A stretch of DNA of 64,000 nt from G963678095 sp963678095 (GTDB lineage Bacteria > Bacillota > Negativicutes > Selenomonadales > Selenomonadaceae): contig OY782746.1 of the NCBI GenBank assembly GCA_963678095.2, forward strand, positions 1,426,001-1,490,000. The letters are read 5' to 3'. Of the stretch, positions 46,764 through 54,528 are shown piece after piece. The notes below the pieces were generated by a model, which saw nothing but the letters and a program-made list of their open reading frames with translations, had not been told where the DNA came from and searched no databases. Numbering within the stretch: position 1 is the stretch's first letter; the number at the start of each line of letters is the position of its first letter. A program made the translations under genes and the position numbers.

Positions 46764-46783
46764 GTACCTTATTGTATTATATT

Positions 46784-47398
46784 TTATCTATCGTTCTGGT
46801 TTTGCTTCCTTCGTCTGTGACGCAGATATAAAAAAACACCAATCAAAACAGCGGCTCCAATGAATACCAAACTTGCTTCATGACCAATTGCCAGCATAAC
46901 TTTCCAGTTTTCTCCCAAAAGCAAGCCGGCGTACAAAATCATTGCCGTCCAGGGAAGCGATCCTAGGATTGTATAGGTCAAAAACTTTTTTATGTTCACA
47001 TGGGCAAACCCTGCTGGCAGCGAAATGAAGGTGCGAACAACCGGCAACATTCGACTGAAAAACACGGCCTTGACCCCATAACGATCAAACCAATCCTGGG
47101 CTAAATCAACATGTGATTTTTTGACAAAAAAGTATTTGCCATACGCATTGATGAACGATCTGCCTCCGTACGCTCCAACATAATAAGCAAACAGCGAGCC
47201 GGCAATCCCGCCAACCATACCAGCCGTCAGAGCTCCGGAAAACGTCATACTGCCAGCAAAGATCAGATAGCCGGCAAACCCAAGAATCAGTTCACTAGGA
47301 ACCGGTATACAGGCATTCTCCAATGCCATCAAAATTGCAACGGCCCAATATCCCCAAACATCAATAAAAGATAAAAAAATCTGCGAAAAATTTTCCAT
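46784..47398 (-). CDS. DedA-family membrane protein
   Basis: A 204-residue membrane protein. Motifs: ALENACIPVPSELILGFAGY, MVGGIAGSLFAYYVGAYGGR, DRYGVKAVFFSRMLPVVRTF, ISLPAGFAHVNIKKFLTYTI and LGSLPWTAMILYAG. DedA proteins flip or recycle undecaprenyl phosphate and other lipids and support proton-motive force. ATG at 47398 has GAGGAGA four bases upstream. It follows the manganese exporter gene on the same strand, 69 nt apart. Confidence 0.92.
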   Translation of the reverse strand: MENFSQIFLSFIDVWGYWAVAILMALENACIPVPSELILGFAGYLIFAGSMTFSGALTAGMVGGIAGSLFAYYVGAYGGRSFINAYGKYFFVKKSHVDLAQDWFDRYGVKAVFFSRMLPVVRTFISLPAGFAHVNIKKFLTYTILGSLPWTAMILYAGLLLGENWKVMLAIGHEASLVFIGAAVLIGVFLYLRHRRRKQNQNDR

Positions 47399-47467
47399 TT
47401 CGTCTCCTCTTACCATATATAATTACAGCCACCTAGCTGCTTTATAAAACCCCACCCCTGAAGCTAC

Positions 47468-48049
47468 TCAATAAAAAGTAGCCCATGTATCTGGCGCAAA
47501 AACAGCGCATAAACCCACCACGCCGAAGGCAACAAAGATTGTCGCTGCCGTCCATTTCATTGTCTTCTCAGAAACGAATTTCTGTAGAATACTGCCAGCA
47601 GCAATTCCCAGTCCATCCGCAATCATCATTCCCGTCGTCGTACCCAGCCAGACCGGAACAATAGCCGCAAACTGCGCCGCCAGCGCAATCGTAGCAAATT
47701 GTGTTTTGTCCCCCATCTCTGCTAAAAAAAAGGCGACGGTTACAGTCCAGAATGGACTGTTTTTTGTCTTGTCCGCTTCATCATCGAGCGAATCCCCACG
47801 AATTGTCCATAAACCAAAGAGAATAAAGGCCGCAGAAGCAAGGATCTGAATATACGTCGGCGATAGAAATTCATTTAGATACGCCCCGGCTACAACCGCC
47901 AGCAGATGATTGCATATTGTCGCTAAGAGCACCCCGCTCATAACCGTTTTCCAGGAATATTTGGTGGCAAAGGCCATCGCCAGCAGTTGGGTTTTGTCTC
48001 CCATTTCAGCAAGAACAACCAGCGCACACGCCGTAAAAAAAGCTGTCAT
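47468..48049 (-). CDS. mneA: GDT1/UPF0016-family manganese exporter (MneA)
   Basis: A 193-residue, six-span membrane protein with the two internal repeats each carrying the family motif: VVLAEMGDKTQLLAMAFATK and FFLAEMGDKTQFATIALAAQ. This family exports Mn2+ in Vibrio and related bacteria. The assignment is strengthened by the Mn-sensing yybP-ykoY riboswitch directly upstream. GAGGAG lies ten bases before the ATG. Confidence 0.92.
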   Translation of the reverse strand: MTAFFTACALVVLAEMGDKTQLLAMAFATKYSWKTVMSGVLLATICNHLLAVVAGAYLNEFLSPTYIQILASAAFILFGLWTIRGDSLDDEADKTKNSPFWTVTVAFFLAEMGDKTQFATIALAAQFAAIVPVWLGTTTGMMIADGLGIAAGSILQKFVSEKTMKWTAATIFVAFGVVGLCAVFAPDTWATFY

Positions 48050-48113
48050 CCATACACACTCCTCAAAATCAAGTAACGCTTCATCCTCCGAGCGCTATGT
48101 TATATCCCCTGAA

Positions 48114-48256
48114 AACAAAAAAGCGAAACCTTTAGCCTGGACGATGCCACGCTAAAGGTCTCGCTTTTGATCTCATACAGACCAAATGAATAAGCCAGAC
48201 AGAATTTCACTGTCAGGATGTTGACTTATCCCAAAGAGCTACTCCCCTTTAAAAAT
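48114..48256 (-). ncRNA. yybP-ykoY (Mn2+) riboswitch of mneA
   Basis: On the minus strand the leader starts AAAGGGGAGTAGCTCTTTGG, then GTCAACATCCTGACAG, and a second conserved block ATGAGATCAAAAGCGAGACC, the two Mn-binding loop strands of this class. The last strand overlaps a terminator, AAGCGAGACCTTTAGC pairing with GCTAAAGGTTTCGCTT, followed by a T-run (48114-48122). Mn2+ binding would favour read-through into mneA. Confidence 0.92.
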
Positions 48257-48266
48257 ATACATGTGT

Positions 48267-48295
48267 ATTCTACCGAAAAAATGATAAACTGTCAA
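48267..48295 (-). promoter_or_regulatory. Promoter of the riboswitch-mneA transcript
   Basis: On the minus strand: TTGACA (48290-48295), 17-nt spacer, TAGAAT (48267-48272), about ten bases before the riboswitch. Confidence 0.85.
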
Positions 48296-48301
48296 CTTTT
48301 A

Positions 48302-49174
48302 TTATTTAGAAGCAATCGCCTCATCCGCCTTCAGTAAAAGTTCCTGATATTCCTTCCCATCATAGGGGAATATTGCCGTTCCCACGTGACATGGAACATT
48401 TACCGCATACAGCCCGGCGGCTTCGCTGTCAAATATATGGCGCAGCTTATCAGCCTTACGGGGAACAATCATCAAATCTTTGACATTTTTCATCAGGATT
48501 AAAAACTGTCCACGATCGATATAAGCCACGATATCAGATGTCCGGAACAATTGCAAAATTTCCCGGCTCAGGCTGACAAGCACATGTTCACCAAAGGACT
48601 GCCCGCGCGTATCATTGATCTGTTCAAAATCATCGATCCGCAGCAGAAGCAGCGCTCCGATTGCATCGGCTTCAGCGGCTGCCAAATACGAAGAAATCGC
48701 CCGTTCCGCTCCAATCCGGTTGTACAGTCCCGTCAGCGGATCATGCGCGGATCTAAAGCGCAGCAACGCTCCGTCGCCATCGGTAGCATCTTCAATGTTC
48801 CATAAAATCCCTATTGTCCGAACGACGCGCCCCCGCTCATCACAGATGGCTTTACTGAGAATCCGGTGCCAGGAATATTCCCCCTGTCGGCTTTTATCAG
48901 GATCAAGCAAAACCTCCTGCGGTTCAACACTTTGTCCCATATAGGCCGCCAAAAGCTTGTCGAGAAAATCCTGATGTACCGTTTCCCGGTTTATCGTACA
49001 AAGTTTTTTCCGGTAATCTTCAATCCTGCATTCCCGCCCTTCGCCGCCACCATAGCTGAATACCATGATATCTTTTGCAATATCATACTCATAAGCAATT
49101 GCCTGTAACTGGTCCCGCAGCAGCAAATACCGTTCCCGGTCATAGGCTGTCTTGTCCTTTCCGCTCGTTTCCAT
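48302..49174 (-). CDS. PAS-like/degenerate GGDEF protein
   Basis: A 290-residue cytoplasmic protein. Residues about 20-130 look like a PAS fold (LQAIAYEYDIAKDIMVFSYG, then GEYSWHRILSKAICDERGRV). The C-terminal domain has the GGDEF frame HDPLTGLYNRIGAERAISSY and LRIDDFEQINDTRGQSFGEH, but the signature loop reads IDRGQFLIL instead of GGDEF, and the usual second DXD/E residues are altered. It is therefore probably not a cyclase; it could bind GTP or act through protein contacts. Monocistronic, next to the mneA promoter. Confidence 0.82.
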   Translation of the reverse strand: METSGKDKTAYDRERYLLLRDQLQAIAYEYDIAKDIMVFSYGGGEGRECRIEDYRKKLCTINRETVHQDFLDKLLAAYMGQSVEPQEVLLDPDKSRQGEYSWHRILSKAICDERGRVVRTIGILWNIEDATDGDGALLRFRSAHDPLTGLYNRIGAERAISSYLAAAEADAIGALLLLRIDDFEQINDTRGQSFGEHVLVSLSREILQLFRTSDIVAYIDRGQFLILMKNVKDLMIVPRKADKLRHIFDSEAAGLYAVNVPCHVGTAIFPYDGKEYQELLLKADEAIASK

Positions 49175-49298
49175 AGAAAACCCTCCCCTCGTTTTTATCT
49201 GAACCCGTCCTACCTGTCGACAGATTTTCCACCTAGTTTAATTATACAAAAATTCTGTTTTTTTTGCATCTATTATTTTCTTAGCCTGTGGCAAAACC

Positions 49299-49317
49299 GG
49301 GCAGCCCCAGGCTGCCC
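49299..49317 (-). terminator. Terminator of the GNAT gene
   Basis: GGGCAGCC, CCA loop, GGCTGCCC, followed on the minus strand by GGTTTTG; eight bases past the stop. Confidence 0.65.
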
Positions 49318-49324
49318 CACTTTG

Positions 49325-49843
49325 TTATGCTTGCGCAAAATATTCCCGGTCAAGAATCCCTAAAATCACCAGATTTTCATAAACCCCATCCGTGAGAATC
49401 GTTTCACGGATCAGGCCTTCACGCTGAAATCCCGCTTTTTCATATACATGCAAGGCCCGTGTATTGTGATCCTTGCAATCAAGCCAGGCCCGATGAAATT
49501 TTAGGTCATCAAAAGCCCAAGATTTGAGCATCGACAAGGTCTCCTGGCCATAGCCCTGCCCCTTGACTGCCAGAATAATCCGCGTAAACTCAATTTCTTT
49601 CGATGGATTGTCCAGACCGGCAATCATCAAAAATCCAACCGGACTGCCGTCAAGTGTTTCAATAATCAGATGTACAGCGCCCTTCGTATCTAATGTAGCC
49701 AAATGAACTTCCTGTGCATAAGGAATTACATACTTTGCATTTTCCGGCAAATATTCAACTTCCATAATATAGTCCATATCCGCCGGCACAGCTTGCCGAA
49801 AACGCAGCTTCGTTCCCGTTTTTACAAATTTTTGTTCACCCAA
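49325..49843 (-). CDS. GNAT-family N-acetyltransferase
   Basis: A 172-residue acetyltransferase of the RimJ/RimL type: LRFRQAVPADMDYIMEVEYL, EIEFTRIILAVKGQGYGQET (acetyl-CoA loop Q/R-x-x-G-x-G/A), AWLDCKDHNTRALHVYEKAG and FQREGLIRET. Acceptor unknown; ribosomal protein N-termini or small amines are possible. The frame opens with TTG 49843 preceded by AAGGG. Confidence 0.85.
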   Translation of the reverse strand: MGEQKFVKTGTKLRFRQAVPADMDYIMEVEYLPENAKYVIPYAQEVHLATLDTKGAVHLIIETLDGSPVGFLMIAGLDNPSKEIEFTRIILAVKGQGYGQETLSMLKSWAFDDLKFHRAWLDCKDHNTRALHVYEKAGFQREGLIRETILTDGVYENLVILGILDREYFAQA

Positions 49844-49985
49844 AAAGCACCCTTCTTTCTGTCCAACCTGTTATATCTATTTGGCTAAAAACAGCAGAAA
49901 TCCTGCAAGATTTATCCCCTAAAGGATGCATTTATAGTATAATGAAGGCATATCATCCTTTGGTACACTTTTAGGAGGGATTTTT

Positions 49986-51032
49986 TTGCTCGCATATCTG
50001 AATATTAACTGGGAGCATCTGTTTCAAATGCTGCTGCTTCCCTTTTGCATCCAGCTTGGTGCTTTAGCACTGGGAATATTTCTTAACAATCTCATCAATC
50101 ATCGTCTTCACGATAAATTAACCACCGACAGCCAATCGCTGCAATATGTATTTATCAATGCGCTGCGTGGCCTGCCAATTGCCTGGTGTTCCGGCGTCGG
50201 ACTCTACTGGACAATAAGCTCGCTTGCCATTACGCCAACGATAAAATCCATGCTTTCCTATATTTTGTTTACCATCATTATTTTAACGCTCACCCGCGTC
50301 ATTGCCCGCACCCTTGTGGGTATGATCGACATGCATACGCTGCGCAGCGATACAAACCTGCCCAAAACCTCTTTACTGACAAACATTGCTAATATTTTCA
50401 TCTACTGCATCGGAATTCTAGTCGTCCTGCAGTATTATGGAATTTCCGTAACGCCCATCATCACTGCCCTCGGTGTCGGTGGTATGGCCGTCGCCCTTGG
50501 ACTGCAGGAAACTTTGGCGAATATCTTCGCCGGTCTTCATCTAATTTTGTCAAAGCAGCTTCGCCTTGGTGATTTCATAAAACTGAGCTCTGGCGAAGAG
50601 GGCCGCGTAACCGATATTGCCTGGCGGTTCACAACGATCCAATCGACAACAAATAATGATATCGTCGTCCCAAACCAAAAAATTGCCTCGGCGATTTTGA
50701 CCAACTATAATATGCCGCAAAAAGAAGTAGCTGTCAGTATTCCCGTCGGGGTGAGCTATGACAGTGATCTCGATCAGGTTGAAACCGTTACCCTGGCCGT
50801 TGCCCGCGAAGTGATGGATCAGATCGACCCCGGCAATACGTTCACACCAGCGGTCCGCTTCCACACATTTGGCGATTCAAGCATAAAATTTAACGTCAGC
50901 CTGCAAACACATGAATTTCTGAATCAGTACCGCCTTAAGCATGAATTCATCAAGGCACTAACCAAATGCTATCGCCAGGAACACATTATCATGCCATATC
51001 CGATCCACACCATCCTTCAACCCAAAAATTAA
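49986..51032 (+). CDS. MscS-family mechanosensitive channel
   Basis: A 348-residue membrane protein with four to five spans. The pore-lining helix is ITALGVGGMAVALGLQETLA followed by NIFAGLHLIL, the MscS TM3 motif, and the beta domain starts QLRLGDFIKLSSGEEGRVTD, IAWRFTTIQST, NNDIVVPNQKIA. It releases solutes on membrane tension. Start codon TTG with AGGAGG eight bases upstream. Monocistronic with its own terminator. Confidence 0.92.
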   Translation: MLAYLNINWEHLFQMLLLPFCIQLGALALGIFLNNLINHRLHDKLTTDSQSLQYVFINALRGLPIAWCSGVGLYWTISSLAITPTIKSMLSYILFTIIILTLTRVIARTLVGMIDMHTLRSDTNLPKTSLLTNIANIFIYCIGILVVLQYYGISVTPIITALGVGGMAVALGLQETLANIFAGLHLILSKQLRLGDFIKLSSGEEGRVTDIAWRFTTIQSTTNNDIVVPNQKIASAILTNYNMPQKEVAVSIPVGVSYDSDLDQVETVTLAVAREVMDQIDPGNTFTPAVRFHTFGDSSIKFNVSLQTHEFLNQYRLKHEFIKALTKCYRQEHIIMPYPIHTILQPKN

Positions 51033-51046
51033 ACAAATTTATTGGC

Positions 51047-51077
51047 AAAACCGGACATATTTTGTCCGGTTTTTTTC
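51047..51077 (+). terminator. Terminator of the MscS gene
   Basis: AAAACCGGACA, short loop, TGTCCGGTTTT then more Ts. The following bases up to 51236 hold no gene. Confidence 0.9.
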
Positions 51078-51236
51078 TCGTTTGTACGGTATTTTTATCC
51101 AAAAACAGATTTATTATACATCTATGGAAAGCGACCGGCCCTTACATTCGCTGAAAAAATCTTGCTGCCTGCCTGCATGATTATAAAATGCATTATTTTT
51201 TCAAAAAACAATATATTGTGGGCAGTAAGACTTTAG

Positions 51237-51289
51237 TCCATATATATAGTGTAGTTTGTGTTGACGATTTGCGCTACATATAGTATAAT
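51237..51289 (+). promoter_or_regulatory. Promoter of the nrdD operon with two NrdR-box-like sites
   Basis: TTGACG (51261-51266), 17-nt spacer, TATAAT (51284-51289). A 16-mer at 51237-51252 matches ACACTATATATAGTGT at 13 positions and another at 51271-51286, over the spacer and -10, at 12 positions. NrdR boxes usually occur in pairs spaced by whole helical turns near nrd promoters; here the centres are 34 bases apart. The leader to the start codon is about 100 nt. Confidence 0.7.
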
Positions 51290-51397
51290 TTGCCTCAGCA
51301 GTAATTCCATATACCATATATCGGTTTCAGGCAGCAGCTTACCACTGCCCCCTGAAGTCGTTCCATTAACAGCATAAAAAAGAAAAGAGACGACAAA

Positions 51398-53659
51398 ATG
51401 ATACAACAGATCAAAAAGCGTACCGGCGACATTGTGGCTTTTAACGCACAAAAAATTATCGATGCTATTCACAAGGCAAACCTCGAATCCATCGATAAGA
51501 CCTTCTCGGCACAGCAGCTAAAAAAGCTGACAGAAAATGTTCTCCACCATTTTACTCCGGAGGCCCTGCCGACCGTTGAGCAAATCCAGGATGCTGTTGA
51601 GCAGGTACTAATTGCCAGTAATTTTGCCAGTACAGCCAAAGCCTATATCTTGTATCGCGCAGAACATGCCCAGATACGGCAGGCAAAAGTCGACCTGATG
51701 GATATTTACAATGAACTGACCTTTGAAACCGCTAAAGATGCCGACATCAAACGCGAAAACGCGAATATTGATGCTGACACTGCAATGGGAACCATGCTAA
51801 AATACGGCTCCGAGGGATCCAAGTATTTTATTGATAATTACATTTTGCCAAAAGATATTGCTGCCGCTCATATTAACGGCGATATTCACATTCATGACAA
51901 AGACTTTTATATGCTGACAGAAACCTGCTGTCAGATCGATCTGATTAAGCTGTTTCACAATGGTTTTTCAACCGGGCATGGTTACCTTCGCGAACCGAAT
52001 GACATCCGCTCCTATGCGGCTCTCGCCTGTATTGCTATCCAGGCCAACCAGAACGAAATGCACGGTGGACAGTCTGTGCCAAACTTTGATTATTCCATGG
52101 CGCCAGGCGTCGCCAAGACTTTTCGCAAGCAGTATTTTGATGCCCTGGCCCAGTACATAGCCATGCGTTATGACATGAAACTGCTGGATGCCGAATTACT
52201 GGCAAAAGAAATACGCACAAAACTGCCGGTGGATATCACAATGAATACTACCGATGCCTTCGGTGAAGCTTTGATCGCATTTTTACCTGAGCATCAGACA
52301 ACAAATGAGTATCAGCCGATTACCGCGCTCGATACAGCAAAGGCCCATAATTATGCGGTTGAAGCAGCGCTCAGCGAAACCGACAAGGCGACTTACCAGG
52401 CCATGGAAGCTTTTATTCATAATTTGAATACCATGAACTCCCGCGCCGGGGCTCAGGTTCCCTTCAGTTCTGTCAACTACGGGACAGACACCTCTCCGGA
52501 AGCCCGGATGGCCGTCCGAAATCTGATGAAAGCTACCGAAGCCGGTCTTGGCAACGGGGAAACGCCAATTTTTCCGGTACAGATCTTTAAAGTCAAGGAA
52601 GGCATTAACTATAATGAAGGCGATCCGAACTATGATCTATTTAAGCTGGCTATCCGCACCTCAGCTCGCCGTCTGTTTCCGAATTTCAGCTTTATTGATG
52701 CCCCGTTCAACATCAAATATTACAAGCCCGGCGACTATGATACCGAAATCGCTTACATGGGCTGCCGCACACGCGTGATGGGCAATGTTCACGATAAAAC
52801 CCGTGAAACGACCTGCGGGCGCGGCAATTTGAGCTTTACCAGCATCAATCTGCCGCGCCTGGCGATTGAAGCCAAAGGCGATCTCAAGGCTTTTTATCAG
52901 GGACTTGACGATATCATTGAACTCGTAATCCGTCAGCTGCTGCACCGCTTTAAAATTCAATGCTCGAAAAAAGGACGAAATTATCCATTCCTCATCGGAC
53001 AGGGAATCTGGATTGACTCGGCCGGCCTCGGCCCGGATGATGACCTTACCGAAGTGCTCAAGCACGGTACACTGTCGATGGGCTTCATCGGCCTGGCAGA
53101 AACATTAAAGGCCTTGACCGGCCAGCACCACGGAGAATCTGCTGAATCGCAAAAAATCGGACTTGAGATTGTCCGCTATATGCGCCAGCGCATGGATGAC
53201 GAATCCGCTAAAACCGGTTTAAATTTCACCCTGCTGGCAACTCCAGCCGAAGGACTCAGCGGCCGCTTCCTCAAAATTGATCAGCAATTGTACGGAAAAA
53301 TCCCGGGGGTAACAGACAAGGATTATTATACAAACTCCTTCCATGTACCGGTATATTATCCGATCAAAGCGGCTAAGAAGATTCAGCTGGAAGGACCTTA
53401 TCACGAACTGACCAATGCCGGCCATATAAGCTATGTAGAAATGGATGGGGACCCGACCAAAAACCTCACGGCCTTTGAAGCCATTATCCGCTGTATGCAT
53501 GATAACGGCATCGGCTACGGCTCCGTCAATCACCCGATTGACCGCGATCCCCTGTGTGGCTATAACGGTATTATCGACAATGTCTGCCCAAAATGCGGAC
53601 GCACCGAAAGTGAACACATGCTGCGCATGGTTGTGCCTCGCTACAGCAATTGCCAATAA
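51398..53659 (+). CDS. nrdD: Anaerobic ribonucleoside-triphosphate reductase, large chain without glycyl-radical loop
   Basis: A 753-residue class III reductase. ATP-cone at the N-terminus (KRTGDIVAFNAQKIIDAIHK through residue about 95), barrel motifs HIHDKDFYMLTETCCQIDLI, NTMNSRAGAQVPFSSVNYGT and the thiyl-radical region RETTCGRGNLSFTSINLPRL (C473). It ends NGIIDNVCPKCGRTESEHML plus a short tail (RMVVPRYSNCQ). In E. coli NrdD a Zn site is followed within the same chain by RRVCGYLGSPDA with the radical glycine; that part is missing here and is encoded separately at 53704. It reduces NTPs to dNTPs without oxygen. The frame is closed by a normal stop, and the small gene lies in another frame with its own start. 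Confidence 0.93.
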   Translation: MIQQIKKRTGDIVAFNAQKIIDAIHKANLESIDKTFSAQQLKKLTENVLHHFTPEALPTVEQIQDAVEQVLIASNFASTAKAYILYRAEHAQIRQAKVDLMDIYNELTFETAKDADIKRENANIDADTAMGTMLKYGSEGSKYFIDNYILPKDIAAAHINGDIHIHDKDFYMLTETCCQIDLIKLFHNGFSTGHGYLREPNDIRSYAALACIAIQANQNEMHGGQSVPNFDYSMAPGVAKTFRKQYFDALAQYIAMRYDMKLLDAELLAKEIRTKLPVDITMNTTDAFGEALIAFLPEHQTTNEYQPITALDTAKAHNYAVEAALSETDKATYQAMEAFIHNLNTMNSRAGAQVPFSSVNYGTDTSPEARMAVRNLMKATEAGLGNGETPIFPVQIFKVKEGINYNEGDPNYDLFKLAIRTSARRLFPNFSFIDAPFNIKYYKPGDYDTEIAYMGCRTRVMGNVHDKTRETTCGRGNLSFTSINLPRLAIEAKGDLKAFYQGLDDIIELVIRQLLHRFKIQCSKKGRNYPFLIGQGIWIDSAGLGPDDDLTEVLKHGTLSMGFIGLAETLKALTGQHHGESAESQKIGLEIVRYMRQRMDDESAKTGLNFTLLATPAEGLSGRFLKIDQQLYGKIPGVTDKDYYTNSFHVPVYYPIKAAKKIQLEGPYHELTNAGHISYVEMDGDPTKNLTAFEAIIRCMHDNGIGYGSVNHPIDRDPLCGYNGIIDNVCPKCGRTESEHMLRMVVPRYSNCQ

Positions 53660-53703
53660 ATAAAATAGTTTATAAAAATATACAAAAGGAAGAAGCGATT
53701 ATT

Positions 53704-53988
53704 ATGATGATACATGGTGTTTCCGTAACCCTGAATGGTTTCAACGATATGACGGAAGAAGAAATCTGCAGCTATATCAACTGTATTGAGCAGCAGACAG
53801 AGGAATCCTTGATTGAGCTGACAATTTCCGCTGCCGGGAAAGACGATGTCGCGCTTGACTACCGCCTACGTCCGCAAAAGTTCCAACGCATCCGCCGGAT
53901 TACCGGCTATCTCGTAGGAACTACCGATCGTTGGAACAACGCCAAACGCTCTGAAGAACATGACCGCGTAAAACATGGCCTCGCTTAA
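53704..53988 (+). CDS. Separate glycyl-radical subunit of the anaerobic ribonucleotide reductase
   Basis: A 94-residue protein between nrdD and nrdG. The first 58 residues (MMIHGVSVTLNGFNDMTEEE, a YINCIEQQ helix, then VALDYRLRPQKF) form a module also found alone at 19011. The last 36 residues read QRIRRITGYLVGTTDRWNNA, KRSEEHDRVKHG, clearly homologous to the E. coli NrdD C-terminus (RRVCGYLG, NAGKQEEVKRRVKH). Gly68 in TGYLVG corresponds to the radical glycine. So this chain probably carries the radical and docks on NrdD. AAAAGGAAGAAG precedes the ATG. The gene overlaps nrdG by 14 nt. Confidence 0.85.
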   Translation: MMIHGVSVTLNGFNDMTEEEICSYINCIEQQTEESLIELTISAAGKDDVALDYRLRPQKFQRIRRITGYLVGTTDRWNNAKRSEEHDRVKHGLA

Positions 53989-54475
53989 AATTTCCGGTAC
54001 TGTTGATGATTCTGTCGTCGACGGTGAGGGTTATCGGTTTACAATTTTTACGCAGGGCTGCCCTCACGCCTGTCCAGGCTGCCATAACCCCCAGACCCAT
54101 GACAGGGAGGGCGGCTATCTTGTTGATACCGAGCAGCTGTATCGGCAGATCTGCGAAAATCCTCTGCTGTCCGGGGTTACCTTCAGCGGTGGCGAACCCT
54201 TCTTGCAGCCACAGGCACTAGCGGAACTCGCCCGAAAGCTGCAGGCAAAAGGGCTCAACATAACAACCTATACTGGCTATACTCTGGAGGAGCTGCAACG
54301 GCTCCACAGCCCGGCAATCAATGCGCTGCTTGATGTCACCGACATCTTGATCGACGGCCCCTTTTTGCTGGCGGAGCGCGATCTGACGCTGACCTTTCGG
54401 GGCAGCCGCAACCAGCGTATTATTGACATGAACCGCACGCGGCAAAGCGGCACTATTGTTCTAAAAGAGTTTTAG
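53975..54475 (+). CDS. nrdG: Anaerobic ribonucleotide reductase activating protein (radical SAM)
   Basis: A 166-residue radical-SAM enzyme. The cluster motif is QGCPHACPGCHNPQTH (CX3CX2C), the SAM-binding loop VTFSGGEPFLQP, and FRGSRNQRIIDM at the C-terminus. It makes the glycyl radical on the reductase; here the target glycine would be on the small protein translated just before it, with which it overlaps by 14 nt. Overlap suggests coupled synthesis of activator and substrate chain. Confidence 0.95.
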   Translation: MASLKISGTVDDSVVDGEGYRFTIFTQGCPHACPGCHNPQTHDREGGYLVDTEQLYRQICENPLLSGVTFSGGEPFLQPQALAELARKLQAKGLNITTYTGYTLEELQRLHSPAINALLDVTDILIDGPFLLAERDLTLTFRGSRNQRIIDMNRTRQSGTIVLKEF

Positions 54476-54491
54476 AACGGACAAAATACAA

Positions 54492-54522
54492 AAAGGTGGG
54501 ATGCAAACAGCATCCCACCTTT
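54492..54522. terminator. Terminator of the nrd operon
   Basis: AAAGGTGGGATGC (54492-54504) pairs with GCATCCCACCTTT (54510-54522); flanking A/T runs let it serve the convergent mutase gene as well. Confidence 0.85.
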
Positions 54523-54528
54523 CTGTAT

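Noticed and set aside
53600..53720. Simple frameshift breaking a normal nrdD
   Set aside because: The downstream part has a different frame, its own Shine-Dalgarno and about 58 residues of a distinct module before the radical loop, and a paralogue of that module exists at 19011. A single frameshift cannot explain this, though resequencing would be prudent.
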